Shown here piece after piece: positions 48,984 through 59,439 of a stretch of DNA of 64,000 bases (positions are counted from its first letter, which is position 1; the number at the start of each line of letters is the position of its first letter). The stretch covers positions 59,291,159-59,355,158 of the forward strand of contig CM049313.1 of assembly GCA_026874595.1 (NCBI GenBank), in the 5' to 3' direction. Made by a program: the position numbers and the translations under genes. The notes beneath the pieces are model-generated. The model was not told the origin of the DNA and ran no database searches. It was given only the letters and a program-made list of their open reading frames with translations. This DNA comes from Sipunculus nudus. Its lineage: Eukaryota; Annelida; Sipuncula; Golfingiida; Sipunculidae.

Positions 48984-51900
48984 TGTATCCCAAGACAAAC
49001 TATGTTTTCATACCGGTCCCCCCGCTGCCGCTGCATAAAAATCTTGTTGGCGTGATAACTCAAAAAATATTTCACAGATCTTTACTAAACTTGGTATATG
49101 TAAAGATATGGGTGAGAGGACGACGCCTATTTAAAATGAGGTCATGACCTTTACTAGGAGAGTGTCCTTGACCTTGAATAGGTCCAATTTTTTGGAAAAT
49201 CGCACAAATTCTTAAATATCTCAAGAAATCTTGTATGGATTGATCCCAAAATCAAGTTGATGGAAGATCATGGATAGGGTTGTCATGTTTCAGAAACTGG
49301 TGGCGCCACCTATTATTGTATCCCCAGACAAAGTCGGGGGATACTATGTTTTCATACCGGTCCCGCCGCCGCTGCTGCATATAAATCTTGTTGGCGCGAT
49401 AATCAAAAATAAATTTCACGGATCTTTACCAAACTTGGTATATGTATAGATATGGGTAAGAGGATGACGCCTATTTAAAATGAGGTCATGACCTTATACT
49501 AGGAGAGTGTCCTTGACCTTGAATATGTCCAATTTTGGGGAAAATCACACAAATTCTTTAATATCTCAAGAAATCTTGCATGGATTTATCCCAAAATCAA
49601 GTTGATGGAAGATCAGGGATAGGGTTGTCAGGTTTCAGAAACTGGTGGCGCCACCTATTATTCTTTACTTGTTTTCGTGCCATTTAATACCCCCAAAATT
49701 CCCACCTTACTGTACTGTGAGCATTATAAGTCAAAAACTAATGGACAGATTTCTTTTATAATATGCATATACATAGGTATGGGTTATGGGATGATGTTGA
49801 TTTAAATTGGGGTCATGACCTTTCCTATGATAGTGGCCTTGACCTTGAAAATTGCCATATATGGTGAAAATCTCACACCTCTTATGATATCTCCAGTGTT
49901 GATAGCCATATGGATTTCAAACATGACTTATGTATGGCCCACCACTAAAGTAAGAACCCATAGGTTTTAGGGTCATGAGGTCAAGGTCACTGGACTGGCA
50001 TTTTAAAAGATACTGTGGATGCATTTTAAGCCAAACTTTGATATAGCTCACTTGCCAATAGTGGATGATCCATATCAATTTTTGGGTCACAAGGTCAAAG
50101 GTCAAGGCCACGGGAGCTATCTGTCCAAAAATTAGTTTCTGGATGATAATTCCTGCTTTTATTGATGTATTGATTTCAAACTTGACTTATATATGTCCCA
50201 TTGAAAAAGCAAGACTCCAATTGATTTTGGGGTCATGAGGTCAAAGGTCAAGGTTACAGGACACATCTTTAAAAAGATTGTGGATGCAATTTTAGCCAAA
50301 CATTTTATCTCAGACCTTTCATCTTGCACATATAGTTCACCTGCCAAGAGATGAAGAACCCTATCAATTTTGAGGTCACAAGGTCAAAGGTGAAGGTCAC
50401 AGGAGCCATCTGTCCAAAAATTAGTTCCTGGATGATAATTCCTGCTTTTATTGATGTATGGATTTAAAACTTGACTTGTATATGTCCCATTGGAAAGCAA
50501 GACCCAAATTGATTTTGGGGTCATGAAGTCAAAGGTCAAGGTCACAGGACACATCTTTAAAAAGATTGTGGATGCATTTTCAGCCAAACATTTCATCTCA
50601 GATCTTTCATCTTGCACATATAGTTCACCTGCCAAGAGTGGAAGACCCCTATCAATTTTGAGGTCACAAGGTCAAAGGTGAAGGTCACAGGAGCCATCTG
50701 TCCAAAAATTAGTTTCTGGATGATAATTCCTGCTTTTAGTGATGTATGGATTTCAAACTCGACTTGTATATGTCCCATTGGAAAAGCAAGACCAAAATTG
50801 ATTTTGGGGTCATGAGGTCAAAGGTCAAGCTCACAGGACACATCTTTAGAAAGATGTGGATGCATTTTCAGCCAAACATTTCATCTCAGAGAGGAAGAAC
50901 CCTATCAATTTTGAGGTCACAAGGTCAAAGGTGAAGGTCACAGGAGCCATCTGTCCAAAAATTAGTTTCTGGATGATAATTCCTTCTTTTATTGATGTAT
51001 GGATTTCAAACTTGACTTGTATTTGACCCATTGGAAAAGCAAGACCCAAATTGATTTTGGGGTCATGAGGTCAAAGGTCAAGGTCACAGGAAACCTCTTT
51101 AAAAAGATTGTGGATGCATTTTCAGCCAAACAATTCATCACAGATCTTTCATCTTGCACATATAGTTCACCTGCCAAGAGAGGAAGACCCCTATCAATTT
51201 TGAGGTCACAAGGTCAAAGGTGAAGGTCGCAGGAGCGATCTGTCCAAAAATTTATTTTCTGGATGATAATTCCTGTTTTTAGTGATGTATGGATTTCAAA
51301 CTTGACTTGATATGTCCCATTGGAAAAGCAAGACCAAAATTGATTTTGGGGTCATGAGGTCAAAGGTCAAGGTCATAGGCCACATCCTTAAAAAGATGTG
51401 GATGCATTTTCAGCCAAACATTTCATCTCAGATCTTTCATCTTGCACATATAGTTCTCCTGCGAAGAGAGGAAGAACACTATCAATTTTGAGGTCACAAG
51501 GTAAAAGTTGAAGGTCACAGGAGCCATCTGTCCAAAAATGAGTTTCTGGATGATAATTCCTGCTTTATTGATGTATAGATTTCAAACTTGACTTGCATAT
51601 GTCCCATTGGAAAGGCAAGACCCGAATTGATTTTGGGGTCATGAGGTCAAAGGTCAAGGTCACAGGACACATCTTTAAAAAGATCAAGGTCACAAGACCA
51701 ACATCTTCAACAAGATTGTTGATTGTTAGATGGAAGAAACAATCAATATGCCCAGTGTCAGTATATGCTGATAAAAATGGGGGTCTATTCTTGAAGGGGG
51801 GGGGGGCCTCCTATGTCTGGGGATACTCTGGCACCTGCGGTGCCAAGAAATGTTTAGTTTTTTACTTGTTTTCATGCCATTTAATACCCCCAAAATTGCC

Positions 51901-52562
51901 ACTTGACAGTACTGTGAGCATTATAAGTCAAAAACTAATGGACAGATTTCTTTTATATTATGCATATACATAGATATGGGTTATGGGATGATATTTTTTT
52001 AAATTGGGGTCATGACCTTTCCTATGAGAGTGGCCTTGACCTTGAATATTGCCGTATATGGTGAAAATTACACAAAATCATTAATATCTCAATAAGGGAT
52101 GCATGGATTGGTCCAAAAATCAACTTGACCGAAGATCTTGGATAGTATTGTCATGTACCGGAAACAGGTGGCGCCACCTGTTATTCTTTTACTTGTTTTT
52201 GTGCCGTTTAATACCCCATCATTGCCACTTAACAGTACTGTGAGCATTATAAGTCAAAAGTAAAAAACTAATGGACAGATTTCTTTCATATTATGCATAT
52301 ACATATACATGGGTTAAGGGATGATGTATATTGAAATTGGGGTCATGACCTTTTCTATGAGAGTGACCTTTTCTATGAGTGTGGTCTGATATTAATTGTT
52401 GCTGAAGATGGGAGGCCTATTCTTAAAGGGGGGGGGGGATTAAACGTCTGGGGATACTATGGCACCTGCGGTGCCAAGAAATGTCTAGTTGTTGCTGAAG
52501 ATGGGGGGTCTATTCTAAAAGGGGGGGGGATTAATTGTCTTGGGATACTATGGCACCTGCGG
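48984..52562 (+). mobile_element. Helitron/Helentron-like family G, composite copy G1 with duplicated ends
   Basis: There are two 5' termini: a decayed GTATCCCAAGACAAACTATG at 48984 and an intact one at 49318 with hairpin ATCCCC/GGGGAT. There are three 3' termini. GGCACCTGCGGTGCC hairpins lie at 51830-51844 (then TTAG) and 52461-52475 (then CTAG at 52485-52488), and a truncated one at about 52551. The 3' block ATGTCTGGGGATAC is the inverted partner of the 5' GTATCCCCAGACA. Between them lie copies of a 330-bp 5' module and a six-unit array of about 290 bases. Nothing is coding. Repeated ends suggest read-through or tandem rolling-circle products. Confidence 0.8.
49900..51720 (+). repeat. tandem array of ~290-bp units inside G1
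   Basis: Units start at about 50171, 50461, 50748, 51001, 51291 and 51575, giving periods of 290, 287, 253, 290 and 284 bases; an older partial unit precedes them. Each unit holds GTCCCATTGGAAAAGCAAGA, GGGGTCATGAGGTCAAAGG, 'ttcatctcagatctttcatc' and GTCACAAGGTCAAAGGTGAA. Perfect DR1 sites (AGGTCAAAGGTCA) lie at 50092, 50238, 50815, 51068, 51357 and 51644. Confidence 0.85.
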
Positions 52563-55500
52563 TCTACCTTATGTGACCAGACCATTTAATTAGATCTAAT
52601 TAAGACCCATACATGTGAAGTGAATCTGTATCCCATCAGAAACACCTTTATCTCCTGCACAAAAAAAAAATGACACACACTGTAGGTACATGAAAGTATA
52701 ATATCAGTCCTTTAATGGCAGATCTCAATTTAATGTTAGAAATTAATTACAATGTACCAATTATAATTGCTCATCAGTCAGAACTTTGAATCATTGATCC
52801 TGCCCTGCCATACTCATTTACAAAGCTTTGTAAATAACATAGGCTTACGATGAGGAAATGTATGCTTTCATAAAATTAATGTGAGCAAATTCTAGAAAAG
52901 TCTGTGTTACTTCATGCCCAAGGTTACTACCCACACATATATAGGCTATATTATTACATACATTAGCAAACATATACAGCTTTATATCAGTTGAGATGAT
53001 GTACAGGCCTATATAAGGTAAAAAATATATACTCTTAAAGAACTGATCAATTCCAATTATTGGTCAGTAATGATCAACCAGTATTTTCTGAGGATTATTC
53101 AGGAAGTTACAGCCATTTCCAAAATGATAACAGTCATAGTCTAGCTGTCTGATAAACTATTAATTAATGAATGTTTTGATAACATGCAATGATAAAGTAT
53201 CTTACCACTGCGACCACAAACTATCTGCATGGTTATAAAATAAATCTGAAACCATGGCAGACATCAGTCTTTCTTGATGTAATGTCAGATATTTTTTAAA
53301 TCCCATCCACAAAAGAGCAGCCTGATTAAATGTCACGTTTATCAGTAATTATACGGAAACCAATGTTTTATGTTAAGAAAATCAGTAATAAGTTACGGCA
53401 AGTCATTGTGTGATGCAGGTTGTATTCAGAATGATCCAGTTCACTTTTAAGGATTTTTTTATCTTCTTAATGATTAAAAATCTTTCTACACCAATCTACT
53501 GACCCAGTTCCACAAAACAAGGAGGGGTGGAGGGGGAGGGGCACATATCTAGGGGTGGATGGATCATGCAGGGTGATAAGCCTTGAGGGAAGTTGGTATG
53601 TGTTCAATTGGATGCCATTCTAGTTATCCTACATGAAGCAAACAGTCTTGTTCACAGCTGATTCTGAGTGTTTGTGTGTATGTTTCCGCAAGTATCTGAA
53701 GAATGGTCCTCCTGATTTAATTAAAATTAATTTACAGGTGGAGAGTGTGAGAATATCCAAGTGATTAAATTTTTGCATGAATCCCAGTGGAAATAATCGT
53801 GGGATGAGCATTTCATGGGGTTTGGCAGCTTTTTTTATGTTTTGACTTGCAACCTGTGACTATCTGTAGGGCTTGAAATGTGTTGTCACCAGGGATAATG
53901 AAGTCACACCATTTCCTAGAAAGGTGGCAGTATTGTCATGAATGTTGATCATTGAGAGAATAATCCAGGCCTGCTATAACGCAATACCAAGCTGTGTTTT
54001 CAAGACAGATTTCCATCGAAAAAACATTCCCAGGAAAAGTATGTGGTTAACAACCAATACTTCAGGTAAACATCTTGAGTTGTTTTCTTTGAGCACCATC
54101 TTATGTGCAGGGTTTGTGCCCCCTTATAATTTTTGACAGGTAGAATTTTTCTTTTAAAATCACAGGGTTTTACAAGTTACTTGTAACTACTCTTATCTTC
54201 TATTGAAACTGATCTATACTTAATGCATTTATATTTTAAGTGTTTTACACTGGGTGAATTCCACAAACTATTGATACTTTTCCTTCTTGAGTGATGGGTT
54301 AAATATATACAAAGTGTGTACAGGTTTGGTCTACCTGTCTGTAACCTGGGACCTATATATACCTCATCCCATTAGCAGCAGGTGAAATGAGACAGAACAG
54401 GTAGCAGACAGAAACTTGTTCGCAGAAATGAACTGCACTGTGTTGCCATTATGTCATGAAAACATTTCGTCTGCCAGACAGTACAGCACAGGCAAATAGT
54501 ACGTGAAAATTATTAGTGCACCTGTTGCATGGAGCTATTGGCAACAGTTTCTGAGAAACTGAAGGTATTGCATCTAAAGCCATCCTGTGGAGCATTAAGA
54601 AAGCTTCTTACTTATGTACAGACATGTATAATTTGTGTTACACATACTGCATTTTAATTAAATTTTTTTTGCTCAGCATGCAATTCTTGGAAATCATATG
54701 TCAGCCATTATTTTGTCTGCTTGTCTGTGTTCATACAGTATTTAAATCTCCTGCTAAAATGTGGACCAGTGTAGCAAAAGGTAAATGCCTTTTCCTTTTT
54801 GACATATCTGGGTCAGGGATCAAAGGTCAAGGAGTTAAAGGTTAGAGTTCAGGTGTCAGATGATGAAACCTTGATATCTTCATGGTGTAGTATCTTAAAA
54901 TTAAACTTCAGATTGATGTGACCCAAATATTTTTAATTATGCTTAAATATAGAGCAGGGGTAGATGGGAAAATATGAAAAGGTCAGTGGACAGATCAGTG
55001 AGCGGAAGCTATGTGATAGAATCATTAGTCGTCTTGATGTTCCTCTGATATACAAAGTAATGCTATATTGTTAATACTGTTTTAGAGATGCCACTATGAG
55101 GTGCTAACAAAATGTGTCTTCTGGTAATTCCAGGTAGTGAGATATAATCTGTACTGTCTCAGGCAGTCTGCCAGTTCCTGTGAATCAGCCACCCACAAAC
55201 CTGCCTTGTGTACTGCTGTTTATGTGTTTGGTACTGCTGGGTCTTCACCAGCTCATACAGTCTGTATACAGTCTGGGTCTCCTAAAAAATACAACATAAA
55301 GCAAGATAAATATAAAGCCTTAATCATCTACTCTGTGTTATATAAATAAAAACATTTCCTTGGGTGAAAGAGGAATATACATCTTCGCACATTGTCAAAG
55401 TTTTTCAAGGAAACCCATCTGTAAACTTGTCAGGTTTTCCTCGGTTAAGTTTAAGCAGATTGACGCACTTGATGGCATCATGCCTACATAAACAGATGCA

Positions 55501-55850
55501 GCGCTGATGTAGTTGTTGTGTTCCACAATGATAACTCAAAGTTACAACCTTCAGGTGCCTTTATTCATATAAAGTTTGTCTGATCCATTTCTTTCAATGT
55601 GAACATAGACTTTTGAAATCTACCTGAAAACTGACCTATATAAAAGAACAACAGCAGAATGGTATGTGTTCAAAGGTATGAAACTTGCCAGCCTATTTTG
55701 TCATGGCTGATTGAGTGATGCTTAAAAATTTTTCAGAACAGCAAGATAATATCTGTCTCAGGAAGACTGTTAGAGGGAGCAGAGGAAAACTGATGGTAGG
55801 CACTGGTTGTATCAAAGAATCAATCAAATATTAATCATTTGTTGTCCCTC
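52563..55850. other. no recognised gene; one weak micro-exon candidate
   Basis: Mostly unique AT-rich DNA upstream of the CRTC exons and possibly part of the same intron. At 54739-54780 a 42-base stretch is bounded by TTCATACAG and GTAAAT and is open in one frame (FKSPAKMWTSVAK). I do not recognise it as CRTC. Other short frames (53942-54136, 55137-55349) have no signature. Confidence 0.45.
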
Positions 55851-55851
55851 G

Positions 55852-56060
55852 CTTCCATGGAAAGGTGGACATTGATTTGGGTTTGTTTGTCTGTCCGTTT
55901 GTTGGCCCCTATGTCTGTCTGTCCGTCAGTTTTTTGTTTCCATGCAAAAACTTTCCTAAATATTATCCGATTTCATTCAAATTTGGGTCAGTGATTGCCC
56001 TCATACATACCATGGTTATTATAGGTTTTGGAGTTTTTGTCTGAAAATAATTTACCATCA
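55852..56060 (+). repeat. Helitron-like 5' fragment with (GTCY)n tract
   Basis: It contains TTGTCTGTCCGTTTGTTGGC and then GTCTGTCTGTCCGTCAG (about 55888-55929), followed by 'atccgatttcattcaaattt', the usual style of a Helitron-like 5' module. No hairpin or 3' end is readable. The family is not otherwise present in the window. Confidence 0.45.
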
Positions 56061-56511
56061 GCCATAAAAACAAACAAACAAACAAAAATTCCCTTTTGAT
56101 CCCAATTCACAACAAAAATAATGACATGTAAAGACATCTGCAGGTGACAATGAAAACACTGGTACTATGACATATGGAGACATGTTCAGGGAAAAAAAAA
56201 CTAAAACATATTGAGAAGGCAAGCCTAAAGATCACAGGAAGCTAAAATAACAAGAGGTGGAAGCGGAGGACATAAATTCCACAAATTTACTTGTTATACA
56301 TTATGTGCATCCTATGTTTTCTCATGATATCATCTTTGTAAGTCAATATCCGTGTAGCATCAGCATAACCAGTAAAACAGCACACCACTAATAAAAACCG
56401 AGATGACCAACTATGCTGTTGTGCCAACTAGTTTTGGTCAGGGCTGACTTGAGTATTATGATTTTGAATTCACTATTCAAGTTTGTATACCCTTGATATC
56501 TAATGCAGCAA
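56061..56511. other. no recognisable gene
   Basis: Unique AT-rich sequence with a short (AAAC)n run near 56066-56088. Confidence 0.5.
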
Positions 56512-56970
56512 GATGCTGTTTACGCTCTTTACACAGCGCTTTACCCATAGGCCAACTACCTATATCATAAGCTCTGTTTGTTATGACCTTGTATCCTGAA
56601 TCTATACACCAGAGGGAGCACTGTATTTTTGTCCAATCAGATGAGCAAAGCAAATTGGTTTACCAGCCAAGCGAGGAATACACGAAGCCAATGTTGTTCA
56701 TTTCATTTTGAGTGACAACTCATCGCCCCAGTGACCGTTTGGACAGGCCACAGGCTCAGAGAGAATTGCCTCACACGTGGTTTCTGGGTGGAGCCTGATG
56801 CCTATCGAGTGTTTGTTGATTTGCATTTGGTTGGCTGATAGTAGCATCAGCAGTTTCTTAAGCAGACAGGCCCATGTGCACCACCTGGTGTTCAAGTGCA
56901 TCATAAACAGTCGAAGCAGTCAGCGGGGAAAATCAGTAGCTTCTTTAGAAGCGCAAGAACGTAGAAACTA
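56512..56970. repeat. dispersed repeat family F, copy F2 (internally deleted)
   Basis: It is collinear with F1 (8962-9682): TACGCTCTTTACACAGCGCT, GAGGGAGCACTGTATTTTTG, GTCCAATCAGATGAG, CTCAGAGAGAATTGCC and TTCTTTAGAAGCGCAAGA. It lacks the roughly 250 bases around 9225-9470 of F1. CCAAT at 56633 is conserved with F1. It lies about 1.1 kb upstream of the first CRTC exon seen here. Open frames on both strands are short and differ from those in F1, which argues against coding. Confidence 0.65.
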
Positions 56971-57586
56971 TTTGGACCAAAATTTAATTTAGTTAGCAAG
57001 GATTACATATTTAAAATGTATAAAACACTTAAAATAACGACTAGTTGTTTACAGTCCCGATTCTTTTTGCTCCCTGGATCAGACTCTACTTAGGCTACCA
57101 CCTGTAAAATATGACCACTTTATTTAGGTCCTGTTGGTGGTTGTAATTACAAGGTTTTATTGTACATAACAATTCTGGTACTGTTGACACCTGCCCACTG
57201 TCCTTGTGTGGCAGTCCAGTCAAAACAGGTCTGAAACATTCATTACTGACCCAGTGACCATCTTTTAAAGCTGGTTAACCCCAACTGCTGTCTGACCACT
57301 GATCACTGACTTCTGATAATTAGCTGCTGATCTTTGGTGTACTGGAACTATAGGGTTTGAATCTGACAGGAGAGTTGTTTGTAGTATTGGACAAAAATTC
57401 TTATTAAGTGTTAAATAACATGACACATTCAAGTCAGGAGGAATCCAAGACCAAAACAAATAAACTGTGTCACAGGACTTAGTGCCATAAACTGTGGCAC
57501 AGGGATAGAATATCATAATATTTATAATAAAAGTTCAGATAATGTGCACACTCATTACTTTTTCTATTTGGGATTGAAGGGGTGAG
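56971..57586. other. no recognisable gene
   Basis: Unique AT-rich sequence. Weak similarity to the end of the TIR element at 10893 (CAAGGTTTTATTGTA, near 57152) was noted. Confidence 0.45.
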
Positions 57587-57939
57587 CAGGGCTCAACATC
57601 AACTTTACTTGTCCTTAAAAATTCAGATATCCCTGCCACAAACACAAGTGTTAAACAGGAAAATTTTGCAACAAGAAACATGTTTAGATGTTTATTTGTT
57701 AAAAGAATTTCTCTTTAGTATTGGGACAGATAAACAAACAGGTTATTTAAGACTGAGGTATAATCAATATTATTTTATTTCTCTAAGAAAGAAAATGGCT
57801 ATAAGAAGATTAGTTGAAAAATTTAGGCAATTTGGACCCAGTGGAGGCAGGTAGGAGGAAACTTACTTTTGCCCTGCCACCCTATCCTAGAACTTTAACT
57901 CGGCCAGGGCAAGCAGTTAATCATAAATGCTGAGCCCTG
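57587..57939. mobile_element. hAT-like MITE, copy 2
   Basis: The left end is CAGGGCTCAACATCAACTTT. The right end, on the other strand, is CAGGGCTCAGCATTTATG. Subterminal ACTTGTCC and GGGCAAGC motifs match those of the older copy at 14374-14648. The flanks GGGGTGAG and GTGAAGAT are not a clean 8-bp duplication, so the hAT call rests on the termini. The reading frame 57582-57854 is not a gene. Confidence 0.55.
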
Positions 57940-58071
57940 GTGAAGATATATGGCCTCTTACTTCCTGTGACACAGGTAATCTTGTCAAAAGTATGTGCTT
58001 CCTGCTGGGGAACTGATTAAAGGATCACAGTGATTGTGACCACTTTCAGCAGGCCATTTTTTATTTAACAG

Positions 58072-58131
58072 GAAATGAAGAATGAAAGTGCAACAACGAG
58101 ATCAGTTCATCAAACACCACTTGAGTTTAAG
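58072..58131 (+). CDS. CRTC: probable CRTC exon preceding the SPPADTSWRR exon
   Basis: A 60-base interval lies between an acceptor (TTTTTTATTTAACAG, ending 58071) and a donor (GTAAAT, from 58132). Only one of its three frames is open, reading ATTRSVHQTPLEFK at its end, and that frame runs in phase 0 into the exon at 58966. In vertebrate CRTCs the segment just before this point contains SPHRRPLSVDK. Here SVHQTPLEFK keeps S-x-H-x-x-P-L with the same spacing, which is my reason for the call. The known function of this linker, between the CREB-binding N-terminus and the SIK site, is regulatory. The match is short, so an unrelated or alternative exon remains possible. Partial gene: other exons were not found. 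Confidence 0.55.
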
Positions 58132-58965
58132 GTAAATACAGGAACGGTAATATTGTTGGCCCTGTGCAAAGTGAAACCTGTAATGTGTTCTCATCAGGAG
58201 AGGTTATTAAGCGGGGGAGTGCTGTCAGATTGATGTCTGCACATTCAATCATTACTGGGAAATTTTTTTACCTCTTCCATTCCAAGATTGAGTGAGGTCA
58301 TATTTTGTTCCAGTTTAGTCTCACAGGGTGGTTTTTCAGTATAATATACACAAGCTATTGTCATATGGTCAAATATCAGTCAAATTAATCTTTCAGCATA
58401 CATCAAATTAAACAATATATAAAAATGGTTGTCATAAATTTCATTTTCCAAGAAGTAAAATTTGTTCCAATCCAGACGTGGCTACATGTATTTTTTGTCA
58501 TTGTATATCCTTCTTTGAAAGAAGAACTACCAGTGGTATGTAGTGGAGCCACAGAAGAATTCAATATTATGTCTAGAAATTATAAGTTGATTTTAATCTG
58601 GATGGGTTTGAATGGTTTTACTCAATTGATGATACTTGATCAATTTGAAATTGATAACTCAAATGTCTATGTAGACACAAGTTAATTTTCCTTGAGATAA
58701 CCCCAAATTTCTGTACACTGTACAGACACCAGTCTGTAATTTCTGAGGTACTATAATTGCCTGTAATAAGATCTGCCTGAATGGAGGTCCCAATATTTAC
58801 ATTGATTGCTTATTCTTTTTAGGCTATATATATCACACTCTGTATCAAATACGGCAGATCATGAAGGAACATAGGTTCATATGCAATGTTACACATACAT
58901 GAATTATATACATCTACTTCATTTTGTCAAGAGTGCCAGCCTTGTATTCCTTAACAAGATCTCAG

Positions 58966-59027
58966 GTGGACTGCTCACCATATGGAGTCACGTACTTATC
59001 CCCGCCGGCGGACACGAGTTGGCGAAG
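58966..59027 (+). CDS. CRTC: CRTC (CREB-regulated transcription coactivator) exon, partial gene
   Basis: The exon follows TTGTATTCCTTAACAAGATC-TCAG and ends at a strong donor (AAG|GTAAGT). In the frame starting GTG GAC it reads VDCSPYG, two residues, then YLSPPADTSWR, and the last Arg codon is split by the intron (phase 2). Human CRTC1 has the same PYG-x-x-YLSPPADTSWRR block, directly followed by TNSDSALHQS, which carries the SIK/AMPK serine that binds 14-3-3. CRTCs sit in the cytoplasm when phosphorylated and, after calcineurin dephosphorylation, enter the nucleus and bind CREB bZIP to drive cAMP-responsive genes. Base composition is clearly more GC-rich than the flanks. The next exon is not visible before the window ends, so the intron exceeds 4.9 kb. 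A different + frame is also open here but gives no recognisable peptide. Confidence 0.9.
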
Positions 59028-59439
59028 GTAAGTAGCAACATTAAGGTATGCAGTCGTATGCATTACGTGTGCAAATGGAGTTGGGAATTGGACAATCATT
59101 ACTGCATATATGCGTATGCAGTAAGTATGCATTTATACATATGGGTATGCAGCACATTTTGTTTGCTCAGGGTAGCGATTGAAAACATATATGCATGGTA
59201 AGAGATACAGAAATGCCAAACTTTTACGTAAGTAATCGGGTATTCCTGTGGCAGAAGAATTCTCTACTCCTGGATCTCTATGATATAGGCCTGATTTTAC
59301 CACATACGTACCACAAATGCATACATATTAATGGAATCACAGGTGTCTGTTTTCCAGCTGCATAACACAGATGTACTGCATACTCACAAGTATTGCATAC
59401 GCAATAAACGGAATGCTAGCTTTATCTTGTTCACTCGTT
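59028..59439 (+). other. start of CRTC intron, unique part
   Basis: Unique sequence after the donor at 59028. Several TATGCAGTAAGTATGC / GTATGCAGTC-type TATGC motifs cluster at 59040-59160 (at least seven), an unexplained local repeat of TATGCA/TGCATA. No further exon was found. Confidence 0.6.

Noticed and set aside
58425-58685. 86-codon frame between the two CRTC exons
   Set aside because: It is AT-rich, has no recognisable domain and lies in the intron. Chance is the simplest explanation.
58881-59201. 106-codon frame starting at an ATG and crossing the CRTC exon
   Set aside because: It reads the exon in a different frame from the one giving the CRTC peptide and continues through a strong splice donor.
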